Source: ZC4RG42 sp036676355
GTDB taxonomy: Bacteria; Pseudomonadota; Gammaproteobacteria; Burkholderiales; SG8-39
Length of the DNA stretch: 50,874 nt
Reading direction: 5' to 3'
Assembly (NCBI GenBank): GCA_036676355.1
Contig: JAKFDA010000008.1
Location: 1-50,874, forward strand
Under the pieces are notes generated by a model, which made no database searches, had not been told where the DNA came from, and saw only the letters and a program-made list of their open reading frames with translations. A program made the position numbers and the translations under genes. Each line of letters opens with the position of its first letter. Position 1 is the stretch's first letter. Shown one piece after another: positions 23,432 through 32,923 of the stretch.

Positions 23432-24577
23432 TCAAATGCTTACGATCTCCCAGTTGCCGTTCTTCAAAACGAGCTGCCTATCGCAGCCCAGTTCAGCACG
23501 CGTCTGCTCGTGGCCGGGCAGATCGACGATCACTACTTCGCCCGCCGCTCTCAATGCGGCGATGCGTTCGCGCAAATGCGCATCCGAGCTATACGGCGCG
23601 AGAATGGCGCTACTACGCGGCTCGCGCGGCGCCAGTCGCACCCACTCACGCAGGTCCAGCGAAAATCCGGTCGCCGGCCGTGCCCGGCCGAAGGTCTTGC
23701 CTACTTCATCGTAGCGGCCACCGAGGGCGATGGCATTGGCCAACCCATCATGATAAGCCGCAAACACGATGCCGCTGTGATAGTGGTAACCCCGCAGGTC
23801 GGCCAAGTCGATACTCGTCGACGCTCCGGTCTCCTCGATCAGCCGGGCCAGATCGTTCAGCGCGGCGCGCAGTTCGGGATAGGCCGGCAGCGAATTTCGC
23901 GCCTGCTCCAGCACCTCGGGCCCTCCGTACAGATCCAGCAACTGCATGAAGGCGTTGCGCGACGTCTCGTGCAATGACCGGGTCAGCGCACGTACCCGCG
24001 GCCGATCCTTGGCATGCACCGCTTCGAGCAATTCGGACTCCAGTTCCTCGTCGATTCCGGCGTGCTTCCCTATCGCCTCGAATACGCCCACGTGCGACAC
24101 GTCGAGCCGTGCATCGCCCAGCCCGCACGCCGTCAATGCCGCGCGCAGTAATTGCTGGATTTCGATATCGCTGGCCATTGTCGCATGGCCATAAATTTCC
24201 GCGCCCATCTGCATCGGTTCGCGCGTCGCCGTCAGGTTGCGCGGACGCGTATGCAGCACGGTGCCGCAGTAACACAGCCGCGCCACGCCTTCGCGATTGA
24301 GCAGATGCGCATCGATCCGCGCGACCTGCGGGGTCATGTCGGCGCGCAGCCCCATCATGCGTCCGGAAAGCTGATCCACCAGCTTGAAAGTGCGCAGACC
24401 CAGGGCATGACCGGTGCCGGTCAGGAGCGAGTCGGTATATTCCAGAAAAGGCGGGATGACCAGTTCGTAGCCGTGTACGCGAAAGATTTCCAGCAGACGC
24501 GCGCGCAGGCGCTCGATACCGAGCGCCTCGGCCGGCAGGATGTCTTCGACGTATTCTGGGAGCAACCAGGTGCGCAT
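23432..24577 (-). CDS. hisZ: ATP phosphoribosyltransferase regulatory subunit
   Basis: 381 residues. HisZ is a class II histidyl-tRNA-synthetase-like protein without aminoacylation activity. It forms a hetero-octamer with short-form HisG for the first step of histidine synthesis. Motifs: the motif-2-like LRADMTPQVARID, PFLEYTDSLLTG, and the motif-3-like ALGGRYDEVGKTFG with GFSLDL. The true histidyl-tRNA synthetase is encoded separately at 31580. Position between DUF2065 and purA is conserved in betaproteobacteria. Confidence 0.95.
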   Translation of the reverse strand: MRTWLLPEYVEDILPAEALGIERLRARLLEIFRVHGYELVIPPFLEYTDSLLTGTGHALGLRTFKLVDQLSGRMMGLRADMTPQVARIDAHLLNREGVARLCYCGTVLHTRPRNLTATREPMQMGAEIYGHATMASDIEIQQLLRAALTACGLGDARLDVSHVGVFEAIGKHAGIDEELESELLEAVHAKDRPRVRALTRSLHETSRNAFMQLLDLYGGPEVLEQARNSLPAYPELRAALNDLARLIEETGASTSIDLADLRGYHYHSGIVFAAYHDGLANAIALGGRYDEVGKTFGRARPATGFSLDLREWVRLAPREPRSSAILAPYSSDAHLRERIAALRAAGEVVIVDLPGHEQTRAELGCDRQLVLKNGNWEIVSI

Positions 24578-24592
24578 GGAAAGGACGCGTTA

Positions 24593-24778
24593 TTAACGGA
24601 AAAGAAACAGCAACAGTACGCCAACCAGCATGGAGGTGAGGCCGAAAAAGCGAATCTGACCGTCGCTATGTTCGGTAATGCGTCTGAACATCTCGCGCCA
24701 CAAGCCGGGCATCAGAAACGGCAGGATGCCCTCGATCACCAGTACCAGCGCGATCGCGGTCGCAAGCGAGGTTCCCAT
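24593..24778 (-). CDS. DUF2065 small membrane protein (YjeT-like)
   Basis: 61 residues with two transmembrane helices (LATAIALVLVIEGILPFLMPG and FFGLTSMLVGVLLLFLF) joined by WREMFRRITEHSDGQIR, the typical DUF2065 pattern. Function is unknown. Its ATG follows the hflC stop codon with no spacer, so translation is coupled to the protease-modulator genes. Confidence 0.92.
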   Translation of the reverse strand: MGTSLATAIALVLVIEGILPFLMPGLWREMFRRITEHSDGQIRFFGLTSMLVGVLLLFLFR

Positions 24779-25663
24779 CTACTTGCCGGCTGCGCCGCGA
24801 TCCGGGTTTTTGAAGTAGCGGAAGAAGTCGGAACTGGGATCCAGCACCAGCACGTCACTGCGATTGCTGAAGCTGGCGCGATAGGCCTCCAGACTGCGAT
24901 AGAAACTATAGAACTCGGGATTCTGGCTGAAAGCCTTGGCATAAATGGCCGTTGCCCTGGCATCGCCCTCGCCTTTGACCGCCTGCGCCTTGCTGTAGGC
25001 ATTGGCGACAATCACTTCACGGTCGCGATCGGCTTCCGCACGAATCTTTTCGGCCTCGGAAAAGCCCTGCGAACGCAGTTCGCTCGCCACGGCGCGACGC
25101 TCCGCTTCCATGCGTCGATAGACCGCCTCGCTCACCTCGGCCGGCAGTTCCACGCGCTTCAGCCGCACATCGATGATTTCCACGCCGATCCGCTCGGCAT
25201 CGTCCTGCACCTTGGCAAGAACGACCTGCATGATCTTGTCACGTTCGCCCGATACCACCTCCGGCACCGTGCGCTTGCCGAACTCTTCGCGCAGCGCGGC
25301 GTTCACGGTCTGCGTCAGACGCGTCGTGGCGCGCGCTTCGTCACCCGCCACACTGACGTAATACTGGCGCACGTTCTTGATCCGCCATTTGACGAAGGAG
25401 TCGACCAGCACGTTCTTCTTTTCCGACGTGATGAAGCGCTCGGCATCCGGCGTATCGAGAGTGAGAATGCGATCGTCGAAATAGCGCACGTTCTGCACCA
25501 GCGGGAGCTTGAAGCCGAGTCCAGGCTCTTCGACGACGGTGCGTATTTCGCCCAGCTGCAGAACGATCGCCTTCTCGCGCTCGTCAACCGCGAACAACGT
25601 CGAGGAAAGCAAAATAATGACGACCAGCAGGCCGCCGAGGATAAAACCCAAAGCGTTTTTCAT
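24779..25663 (-). CDS. hflC: Protease modulator HflC
   Basis: 294 residues. An N-terminal membrane anchor (LGFILGGLLVVIILLSSTLFAV) is followed by an SPFH/Band 7 domain facing the periplasm (DEREKAIVLQLGEIR) and a helical tail with RSQGFSEAEKIRAEADRDREVIVANAYSKAQ. HflC and HflK build a large cage around FtsH and tune its proteolysis of membrane proteins. The hflK stop lies 9 nt upstream. Confidence 0.96.
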   Translation of the reverse strand: MKNALGFILGGLLVVIILLSSTLFAVDEREKAIVLQLGEIRTVVEEPGLGFKLPLVQNVRYFDDRILTLDTPDAERFITSEKKNVLVDSFVKWRIKNVRQYYVSVAGDEARATTRLTQTVNAALREEFGKRTVPEVVSGERDKIMQVVLAKVQDDAERIGVEIIDVRLKRVELPAEVSEAVYRRMEAERRAVASELRSQGFSEAEKIRAEADRDREVIVANAYSKAQAVKGEGDARATAIYAKAFSQNPEFYSFYRSLEAYRASFSNRSDVLVLDPSSDFFRYFKNPDRGAAGK

Positions 25664-25672
25664 GCTCGGTCC

Positions 25673-26881
25673 TTAAGGTCGCGGTTCGCGTTCGCGGTTG
25701 CGCAACGATTCGCGCGAGCGGCCAGAGGCGTCCGGTACGGGGGTCGCTTCGATCGGAGGAATCTTCCCCACCGTGTTGGCACCGGACAATTCGGCGGACG
25801 ACATCTGCATCAGCTTGTCGAGCGGCAGGAACAGCAGATTGCCCTGCGAACGAGCGTCCACCATGACTTTGCTGGTGTTGGTGAATATCTCCTGCATGAC
25901 GTCCAGATACATGCGGTCGCGCGTCACAGCCGGTGCCTTGGCGTACTCGGTGAGAATCTGGCGAAAGCGCGCGGTCTCGCCTTCGGCGTTCGCCACGACA
26001 CGCTGGCGATAGCCTGCCGCCTCTTCGGTCAGTCGCGACGCGGTACCGCGTGCTTTCGGCACCACGTCGTTGTAGTACGCCTGGCCTTCGTTCTTCTGTC
26101 GCTCCAGATCCTGCTTCGCCTTGACCGCATCATCGAACGCGGCCTGCACCTGTTCGGGCGGCTGCGCGTTCTGCAGCGTCACCTTGCTGATTGAAATGCC
26201 TGTTTCATAGCGGTCCAAAATATCCTGCAGCATTTTCTGCGCGGACACGGCCACCTGCTCGCGCCCTTCGTACAGCACGAAATCCATGCTCGATTTGCCG
26301 ACGATTTCGCGCATCGCGGCTTCGGCCACATGCTGCACCGCCTCGTCCGGCTGTCGCGTATTGAACTGATAATCCTCGGGGTCGCTGAGCAGATACTGCA
26401 CCGCGAACTGGATATCGACGATGTTCTCGTCGTCGGTCAGCATGAGCGATTCGCGCAGCACTTTGGTCTTGACGTTGTTGCGATAGCCCACCTCGACCGT
26501 GCGCACCTGACTCAAATTGACCAGCTCATGTTTCTGGATCGGAAACGGCCAGCGCCAGCGCAAGCCGGGGCTGGTCGTTTCGGTGTATTTGCCGAAGGTC
26601 AGTACAACCGCACGCTGACTCGCGTCGACGGTATAAAAGCCACTCGCCAGCCAGACAATGACGATCAGCGCGGCCAGCAGACCGAAGCCACCGCCGAACT
26701 GCGCCATCCCGGGTGGTTGGCCGGAACCCGGGCTGCCGCCCTCGGGCGATTTGCGGCCGAACAAGCCGGCGAGGCGTTGGTTGAAATTGCGCCATAACTC
26801 GTCCAGATCGGGCGGTCCCTGATTATTATCGCCGCCGCCGCTTCTACCTTTGCGGCCCCATTGCGGATCGTTAAGTGACAT
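25673..26881 (-). CDS. hflK: Protease modulator HflK
   Basis: 402 residues. The first 65 are a cytoplasmic, Gly/Pro-rich tail with PDLDELWRNFNQRL. A transmembrane helix at 67-83 is followed by the SPFH domain (GFYTVDASQRAVVLTFGKY) and a helical region with ARGTASRLTEEAAGYRQR. It partners HflC on FtsH. ATG 26881 overlaps the end of hflX by 11 nt. Confidence 0.96.
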   Translation of the reverse strand: MSLNDPQWGRKGRSGGGDNNQGPPDLDELWRNFNQRLAGLFGRKSPEGGSPGSGQPPGMAQFGGGFGLLAALIVIVWLASGFYTVDASQRAVVLTFGKYTETTSPGLRWRWPFPIQKHELVNLSQVRTVEVGYRNNVKTKVLRESLMLTDDENIVDIQFAVQYLLSDPEDYQFNTRQPDEAVQHVAEAAMREIVGKSSMDFVLYEGREQVAVSAQKMLQDILDRYETGISISKVTLQNAQPPEQVQAAFDDAVKAKQDLERQKNEGQAYYNDVVPKARGTASRLTEEAAGYRQRVVANAEGETARFRQILTEYAKAPAVTRDRMYLDVMQEIFTNTSKVMVDARSQGNLLFLPLDKLMQMSSAELSGANTVGKIPPIEATPVPDASGRSRESLRNREREPRP

Positions 26882-28061
26882 GCGTGTTCGTTGCTCGCTG
26901 GATCGGGTTATCGGAAGTTAGTGTCTGGTCCGAGGCTGTGACCTCGTCGAGCGGTCTCGCGGCTGCCGCTTCGGTGAGAGCCTGACGCAAGTGATCCAGG
27001 CCCAAGCCCGTTCTGGCACTCAAACGGACGCGCGCGATATTAGCATACTCGTCTCGGTCAATTCCGGGCTCGAGCCCGTTCAGATCGATCTTGTTCCAGA
27101 CAACGATCTGCGGAATATGGCGGGCGCCGATCTCGACGAGCACCTTGTTGACCTCCTCCATTTGCGCCTCGCGCGCCGGACTGGATGAGTCCACCACATG
27201 CAGCAATAGATCGGCGTGCACCGTTTCTTCGAGGGTGGCGCGAAAGGCTGCGACCAGCGTATGAGGCAGTTCGCGGATGAAGCCGACCGTATCGGACAAG
27301 GTGACGGTGCCGACTTCAGGCAGGTACAGCCGCCGCGTCGTGGTGTCGAGTGTGGCGAAGAGTTGATCGGCGGCATACGCGCCCGCATGCGTCATGGCAT
27401 TGAACAGCGTCGATTTGCCCGCGTTGGTATAGCCCACGAACGAAACCGACATGACTTGCCCGCGCTTGCGCGCGCGGCGCTGCACATCGCGCTGGCGTTG
27501 CAGTTTTTCCAGTTGCGTCTTCAGCTTCCTCACGCGATCGCCGAGCAGGCGTCGATCGGTCTCGAGCTGCGTTTCGCCCGGGCCGCGCAAGCCGATGCCG
27601 CCCTTTTGCCGCTCCAGGTGAGTCCAGCCGCGCACCAGGCGCGTGGCCAGATGCTGCAATTGCGCCAACTCGACCTGCACCTTGCCTTCATGGCTTTTGG
27701 CGCGCTGCGCGAAGATGTCGAGAATGAGGCTGGTGCGATCGACCACCCGGCACTGCAATTCCCGTTCGAGGTTGCGCTGCTGCGCGGGAGAAAGCTGATG
27801 GTTGAAAATCACCACGCCGGCTGCGGACTCCTGCCGTGCGAGTTTGATTTCCTCGACCTTGCCCGAGCCGGCGAAGAGGCTCGGGTCCGGGCGTGCCCGC
27901 CGACCTTCGACGACGCCGCGCACGGAGAGCCCCGCACTTTCGACCAGCAAACACAATTCCGCCTTGCTTTCGGCATAGTCGACCGCGCCGAAGTCCAGCG
28001 TAACCAACAGCGCTGCCGAAGCATCGCCCACGCTTTCATCGCGTGGTATCTGATCCAGCAT
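26871..28061 (-). CDS. hflX: Ribosome-splitting GTPase HflX
   Basis: 396 residues. The N-terminal HflX domain (GSGKVEEIKL, VIFNHQLSPAQQRNLE, DRTSLILDIFAQRAKSHEGK) leads through a coiled linker to the G domain: VSFVGYTNAGKSTLFNAMT (G1), DTVGFI (G3) and WNKIDL (G4). HflX splits stalled 70S ribosomes, notably after heat shock. It lies 16 nt after hfq and overlaps hflK. The C-terminal domain is short, as in other betaproteobacterial forms. Confidence 0.96.
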   Translation of the reverse strand: MLDQIPRDESVGDASAALLVTLDFGAVDYAESKAELCLLVESAGLSVRGVVEGRRARPDPSLFAGSGKVEEIKLARQESAAGVVIFNHQLSPAQQRNLERELQCRVVDRTSLILDIFAQRAKSHEGKVQVELAQLQHLATRLVRGWTHLERQKGGIGLRGPGETQLETDRRLLGDRVRKLKTQLEKLQRQRDVQRRARKRGQVMSVSFVGYTNAGKSTLFNAMTHAGAYAADQLFATLDTTTRRLYLPEVGTVTLSDTVGFIRELPHTLVAAFRATLEETVHADLLLHVVDSSSPAREAQMEEVNKVLVEIGARHIPQIVVWNKIDLNGLEPGIDRDEYANIARVRLSARTGLGLDHLRQALTEAAAARPLDEVTASDQTLTSDNPIQRATNTHVT

Positions 28062-28077
28062 GCTTACGCGCGCCGGT

Positions 28078-28314
28078 TCAATTGTCGTCGTGCTCGACGT
28101 TGAGGCTCACCGGACGCGACGGCACGACCGTCGAGATGGCGTGCTTGTAAACCATCTGCGTAACAGTGTTCTTCAACAACACCACGTACTGATCGAAGGA
28201 TTCGATCTGACCCTGCAGCTTGATGCCGTTGACGAGATAAATCGAAACGGGGATGTGTTCCTTGCGCAGAGTATTGAGGAACGGGTCTTGTAACAGTTGC
28301 CCTTTATTGCTCAT
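28078..28314 (-). CDS. hfq: RNA chaperone Hfq
   Basis: 78 residues, the short betaproteobacterial form. Sm1 motif: QDPFLNTLRKEHIPVSIYLVNGIKLQGQIESFDQYVVLL; Sm2 motif: VYKHAISTVVPSRPV. The hexamer pairs small RNAs with mRNAs. The C-terminal tail is only about ten acidic residues. It follows der after 83 nt and precedes hflX, the usual order. Confidence 0.98.
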   Translation of the reverse strand: MSNKGQLLQDPFLNTLRKEHIPVSIYLVNGIKLQGQIESFDQYVVLLKNTVTQMVYKHAISTVVPSRPVSLNVEHDDN

Positions 28315-28397
28315 GTTCGCTCCGGAAGCGTTGTTATTAAGCGATTAATGTAATGGATTTCCATGGGGTGTGCCACGAGCCGACCGAATACCAGTTT

Positions 28398-29738
28398 TTA
28401 TTTACGTTTACCGCGGTTGTCCACATATGGATTTTTCGCAGTGCGGAATTCCACGCGCAACGGCGTTCCCTTAAGACCGAAATGCTGGCTGAACGTTGCC
28501 TCCAGATATCGTCTGTAACTGTCCGGAACATGATTGAGCTGCGTTCCGTGAATCACGATGATAGGCGGATTGCTGCCGCCCTGATGCGCGTATCGCAATT
28601 TCGGCCTCGAATAGCCCGTTCGCGGCGGCACTTGTTTGGCGACCGCTTCGGCCAGCACTCGCGTGAGCTTGGGTGTGGGCAGCTTGGCCATCGCCGCCTT
28701 GTAGGCTTCTTCGACCGAAGCAAGCACCGCACCCAGGCCGGTTCCTTCAAGCGCGGAAATGAAGTGCGTGCGCGCGAACGAGAGAAAATTAAGCTTGCGC
28801 GCCAACTGCCGCTTGATCAGCTCGCGCTGATATTCGTCGAGCCCATCCCACTTGTTGACCGCGATCACCAGCGCCCGACCCTGTTCGACGATATAGCCGG
28901 CGAGATGCGCATCCTGATCCGATATTTCCTGCCGCGCGTCGAGCACCAGCACCACGACGTTCGCCTCATCAACCGCCTGCAACGTTTTCACGACGGAGAA
29001 TTTCTCGATCGCCTCGAACACCTTGCCGCGACGTCGTACGCCCGCGGTGTCGATCAGCACGTACTCCTTGCCACCCCGTTCGAATGGAACGTGAATGCTG
29101 TCGCGCGTCGTGCCGGGCTGATCGAAGGCAATGAGGCGCGCCTCGCCGAGCAAACTGTTGATGAGCGTGGACTTGCCGACGTTGGGCCGGCCGAGCACCG
29201 CGATATGCGGCACGTCGCGGTCGGTCGGCGGCGCTTCCTCTTCCACCGGCAGGGCCGCCAGCACGTCCTCCATCAGACCGCGCACGCCGTCGCCATGCGC
29301 CGCAGAGAGGGGATGCGGTTCGCCGATTCCGAGTTCATGAAACTCCGCCGTCACCACGCCGGCGTTCATGCCTTCGGTCTTGTTGACCACCAGCCAGACG
29401 CGCTGCGATACGCGCCGCAGCGAATCGGCGATACGGCGATCCTGCGGCGTCAGACCGTCGCGTCCGTCAACGAGAAAAATGATCGCGTCCGCCTCGGCGA
29501 TCGCCGCTTCGGTCTGCTTCGCCATTTCATGCAGGATGCCGTCCTTCGCCACCGGTTCCAGACCGCCGGTATCGACGACGAAGTACGGTCGATCGCCCAC
29601 CCGCCCGTCGCCGTAATGACGATCGCGCGTAAGTCCCGGCACATCGGCCACCAGCGCATCGCGTGAACGCGTCAGGCGGTTGAACAGGGTGGACTTGCCC
29701 ACATTGGGGCGGCCGACCAGAACAATGGTGGGTTTCAC
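28398..29738 (-). CDS. der: Ribosome biogenesis GTPase Der
   Basis: 446 residues with two tandem G domains, each carrying GRPNVGKSTL (residues 8-17 and again near 180), DTGGL or DTAGV, and NKTE or NKWD. A C-terminal KH-like domain follows (FGLKGTPLRVEFRTAKNPY). Der helps 50S assembly. The start is a GTG at 29738 that gives the family N terminus MKPTIVLVGRPN. It is 28 nt after bamB. Confidence 0.97.
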   Translation of the reverse strand: MKPTIVLVGRPNVGKSTLFNRLTRSRDALVADVPGLTRDRHYGDGRVGDRPYFVVDTGGLEPVAKDGILHEMAKQTEAAIAEADAIIFLVDGRDGLTPQDRRIADSLRRVSQRVWLVVNKTEGMNAGVVTAEFHELGIGEPHPLSAAHGDGVRGLMEDVLAALPVEEEAPPTDRDVPHIAVLGRPNVGKSTLINSLLGEARLIAFDQPGTTRDSIHVPFERGGKEYVLIDTAGVRRRGKVFEAIEKFSVVKTLQAVDEANVVVLVLDARQEISDQDAHLAGYIVEQGRALVIAVNKWDGLDEYQRELIKRQLARKLNFLSFARTHFISALEGTGLGAVLASVEEAYKAAMAKLPTPKLTRVLAEAVAKQVPPRTGYSRPKLRYAHQGGSNPPIIVIHGTQLNHVPDSYRRYLEATFSQHFGLKGTPLRVEFRTAKNPYVDNRGKRK

Positions 29739-29766
29739 GAGCTACGACGCAATCGTTTCAATGACT

Positions 29767-30933
29767 CTACTCGGCGGACAGCGCATACAGACTGCCATTG
29801 GTGGTCTGTACTATAAAACCCTGCGCGAATTCGACCGGCGTCGCGAGTATTGGAGAACCATCGGTGGCATGACGTGCGGCGAAGGCGCCGGTATCGCGCG
29901 CGAGCCAGTGGACGAAACCCTGCACGTCGCCGACCACGATTTCAGGTCCGACCGACAATGGCGCGGAGACATGCCGATTGGTGAGCTTGCCCTGCCGCCA
30001 GATGCTCGCGCCATTGGCCAGATCCAGGGCCGACACGGCGCCGCGGTCTTCGCTGACATAAACGTAGGTGGAATCCACATCGAGGCCCGCACTGGACGAC
30101 ATTTCGCGCGCCCAGATCTGGCTGCCGCTGCCGAGGCTGAAGCAGGCGACCCGTCCCTGGTAAGCCACGGCGCAGGCTTCGCGCTCGCCGATCCAGGGTT
30201 TGCCGATCACGTCCGCGACGCGCTCGAGTTCGGTCGTGCCCTTGGGCAGCGCAACGGTGCCTTCCCAACGCAGCCCGCCATTATTCAATGCGACCGCGAC
30301 CAGCTTCCCGCCGGCGAAACCGGCGAACACGAAGCCGCCCCGCACCACTATACCGGCGTCACTGCGCACCGACAGCGCAGGCGCTGCGCGCTGATACACC
30401 CACCGGCGTTTGCCGTCGAGTGCATCCAGCCCGAAAATCCGGCTGTCGGCACTCCGCACCACGACGATGTCGCCCGCTACGACCGGCGAAGCCAACACTT
30501 CGCTCGATACGCGCGCGCGCCACATCACCCGGCCGTTGTTGTCCAGCGTGATGACTTCGCCTTCTGTAGTACCCACGACGACGCGTTCGCCATCGCCGGC
30601 CACGCCGCCGCTGACCGCATTGCCGACGTCGACGCGCCACATTTCCTTGCCCGACGCTTCATCGAAGCGCGCAACCGTGCCGTCATAGGCTGCGGCGTAC
30701 ACGCTGCCGCCCGCCACCACGGGCGTGAGCGCGTGTCCATGGGTGGAGCCCAGGCGCGCCTGCCAGAGCGTTTGCACCTTCAGCGGCTTGACGATCTCCA
30801 CCAGCGGCGCGGGCTTCGGCTCATTGGAACCGCCGAACCAGTTGAACGGATTAAGGCTGCTGCAACCGGTCAATGTGGTCGCCATGCCCAGTACGAGGAG
30901 GCCGCGCAAAAGCGGCGCACGAACTGCGCGCAT
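29767..30933 (-). CDS. bamB: Outer membrane assembly lipoprotein BamB
   Basis: 388 residues. The lipobox LTGC (21-24) makes Cys24 the lipidated residue. The rest is an eight-bladed PQQ-like beta propeller with repeats such as GGSVYAAAYDGTVARFDEASGKEMW and SRIFGLDALDGKRRW. BamB helps deliver beta-barrel proteins to BamA. Its ATG and the TGA of the YfgM-like gene share one base (TGATG), indicating coupling. Confidence 0.96.
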   Translation of the reverse strand: MRAVRAPLLRGLLVLGMATTLTGCSSLNPFNWFGGSNEPKPAPLVEIVKPLKVQTLWQARLGSTHGHALTPVVAGGSVYAAAYDGTVARFDEASGKEMWRVDVGNAVSGGVAGDGERVVVGTTEGEVITLDNNGRVMWRARVSSEVLASPVVAGDIVVVRSADSRIFGLDALDGKRRWVYQRAAPALSVRSDAGIVVRGGFVFAGFAGGKLVAVALNNGGLRWEGTVALPKGTTELERVADVIGKPWIGEREACAVAYQGRVACFSLGSGSQIWAREMSSSAGLDVDSTYVYVSEDRGAVSALDLANGASIWRQGKLTNRHVSAPLSVGPEIVVGDVQGFVHWLARDTGAFAARHATDGSPILATPVEFAQGFIVQTTNGSLYALSAE

Positions 30934-31571
30934 CAGCTTTCTCCCAGCCCGTCGAGTTTGAATTGCAGCAATTCTCGCGTTGGTTTTTCCGTCGTCGGCG
31001 TTCCGGCCAGCGCAGCCTGATAAGCCGCACGCGCCTCGGCGGATTTACCCTGCACCGCGTAGATGTCGCCGCGCGTTTCGGCGAACTGCGCCTCGAACGC
31101 AGGCGAATGTTCGGCCTCGAGCAGCCTGAGCGCTTCGTCATACGCCTGCTCGTCCAGCAGCACCTGCGCCAGACGCACTCGCGCAATCGCCTTCAGTTCT
31201 GCGTCGCGGCCGTTCTCGACCACCCATTGCAATTCCGCGTGCGCCGCTTTGCCATCACCGTGCTCGACGTGGAATTTGGCGGCGACAAAGGCGGTCAGCG
31301 ACGCATGGGCGGTACGCGGATAGTCCTCGCGTACCAGGTTGCTCAGATCGGTGATTTTGCGCGCATCGTTTTGCTCGGCGGCTTTCAGCACCTCGGCGTA
31401 AACCACGCTGGCCTTGCTCGCCTGCGACTGCTTGTAGGCGTCCCAGCCGCGTATCGCCGCCACCATGATGAGTCCGAGTGCGACGGTCAGTACGATGAGC
31501 GTACCGTGCTGCTTCCACCAGACCTGCAGTTCGGCGAGTTTTTCCTGTTCTTCGAGATTGTAGGTCGCCAT
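30933..31571 (-). CDS. yfgM: YfgM-like periplasmic TPR protein
   Basis: 212 residues from ATG 31571 (MATYNLEEQEKLAELQVWWK); an in-frame upstream start lies inside hisS and is rejected. One transmembrane helix (24-41) anchors it; the rest are tetratricopeptide-like helices (KAAHAELQWVVENGRDAELKAIARVRLAQVLL) in the periplasm. In E. coli YfgM works with PpiD at the SecYEG translocon. It sits between hisS and bamB as usual. Confidence 0.92.
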   Translation of the reverse strand: MATYNLEEQEKLAELQVWWKQHGTLIVLTVALGLIMVAAIRGWDAYKQSQASKASVVYAEVLKAAEQNDARKITDLSNLVREDYPRTAHASLTAFVAAKFHVEHGDGKAAHAELQWVVENGRDAELKAIARVRLAQVLLDEQAYDEALRLLEAEHSPAFEAQFAETRGDIYAVQGKSAEARAAYQAALAGTPTTEKPTRELLQFKLDGLGES

Positions 31572-31579
31572 CGCTATGC

Positions 31580-32875
31580 TCACTCCCCCTGGTCGCCGTA
31601 CAGCAGATCGGTGATCGCTTCCGGCAGTTGATCGACGCCTGCGCGCCATTGACCGCGCTCCGCACGCAGTGGCTTCACGCTCACCTCATGCGCCGCGACC
31701 TCTTCGTCGCCGATGATGAGCGCGATATGCGCGCCGCAGCCGTCGGCTTTTTTTATTTGCGACTTGAAACTGCCGCCGCCGCAATGCTGCACGACGGTAA
31801 AGCCCACGGTGCGCAGCCCTTCCGCAACCGTGAACGCCAGCCGCGCGGCCTGTTCGCCCTGATGCACGATGTACACATCGGGCGGCGTGGGCTGCAGCCA
31901 TTCGGCGGCATTCTCGCCGGATTCCTTCAGCAGCGCGAGCAGCCGTTCGATCCCCATGGCGAAACCGGCGGCCGGCGCCGGTTTGCCGCCGATTTCCGCG
32001 ATCAAGCCGTCATAACGGCCGCCTGCGCACACCGTACCCTGCGCTCCGAGACGATCGGTGACCCACTCGAACACTGTGAGATTGTAGTAATCGAGGCCGC
32101 GCACGAGGCGCGGATTGATCTCGTATGGAATGCCGGCGTCCTTCAACACGCGCTGCACACCTTCGAAATGCGCGAGCGATTCGGCGCCGAGATAGTCGAG
32201 CAGCTTCGGTGCTTCCGCGATCAGTGCCTGCATCGCCGGGTTCTTGCTGTCGAGGACGCGCAGCGGATTGGTATGCAAACGACGGCGCGAATCCTCATCG
32301 AGGTGCGCTTGCTGCGATTGCAGATATGCAACCAGCGCCTCGCGATGCTGCGCGCGCTCTTGCGCACTGCCGAGCGAATTGAGTTGCAGGCGGACGTGAT
32401 CGAGGCCGAGGTCATCCCACAGGCGTGCGCACATCAACAGCAGTTCGGCGTCGATATCCGGCCCGGCATAGCCGAGCGCTTCCACACCGACCTGATGGAA
32501 CTGGCGATAGCGGCCTTTCTGCGGGCGCTCGTGACGAAACATCGGCCCCATGTACCAGAGGCGCTGCGGGCCGTTGTAGAGCATCGAGTGTTCGACGACC
32601 GCACGCACCGTCGACGCCGTGCCTTCCGGGCGCAAGGTGAGATTCTCGCCGTTGAGGTCGTCGACGAAGCTGTACATCTCCTTTTCGACGATGTCGGTCG
32701 CCTCGCCGATGGCGCGGCGAAACAACGCGGTGTGCTCGAGCAGCGGCGTGCGCATGTTGCGATAGCCGTAAGCCGCGAGCCAGGTGCGAATGGTGTCTTC
32801 GAAGCGCTCCCACAGCACGGCTTCGTCGGGCAGGATGTCGTTCATCCCGCGTACAGCTTGTAGGGTCTGACTCAT
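31580..32875 (-). CDS. hisS: Histidyl-tRNA synthetase
   Basis: 431 residues, class II. Motif 1 near YRNMRTPLLEHTALFRRAIGE, motif 2 LRPEGTASTVRAVVEH with MFRHERPQKGRYRQFHQ, the HisA box GLDYYNLTVFEWV, and motif 3 AAGFAMGIERLLALL are all seen, followed by the anticodon-binding domain. It charges tRNA-His. It is 48 nt after ispG on the same strand. Confidence 0.98.
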   Translation of the reverse strand: MSQTLQAVRGMNDILPDEAVLWERFEDTIRTWLAAYGYRNMRTPLLEHTALFRRAIGEATDIVEKEMYSFVDDLNGENLTLRPEGTASTVRAVVEHSMLYNGPQRLWYMGPMFRHERPQKGRYRQFHQVGVEALGYAGPDIDAELLLMCARLWDDLGLDHVRLQLNSLGSAQERAQHREALVAYLQSQQAHLDEDSRRRLHTNPLRVLDSKNPAMQALIAEAPKLLDYLGAESLAHFEGVQRVLKDAGIPYEINPRLVRGLDYYNLTVFEWVTDRLGAQGTVCAGGRYDGLIAEIGGKPAPAAGFAMGIERLLALLKESGENAAEWLQPTPPDVYIVHQGEQAARLAFTVAEGLRTVGFTVVQHCGGGSFKSQIKKADGCGAHIALIIGDEEVAAHEVSVKPLRAERGQWRAGVDQLPEAITDLLYGDQGE

Positions 32876-32923
32876 GGATTCATGGCGCCGGTTCGGCGCG
32901 GGTTATCGTCGCCACCCGCACTG

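Noticed and set aside
24152..26194. 680-codon plus-strand open frame opposite hisZ, hflC and hflK
   Set aside because: It crosses three well-supported minus-strand genes and their gaps and shows no domain; same for the long frames opposite rnr, alaA, phoH, hisS and recB.
31572..31649. Longer N terminus for the YfgM-like protein
   Set aside because: The extra residues are Arg-rich out-of-frame reading of the hisS end; the family N terminus MATYNLEEQEKL starts at 31571.
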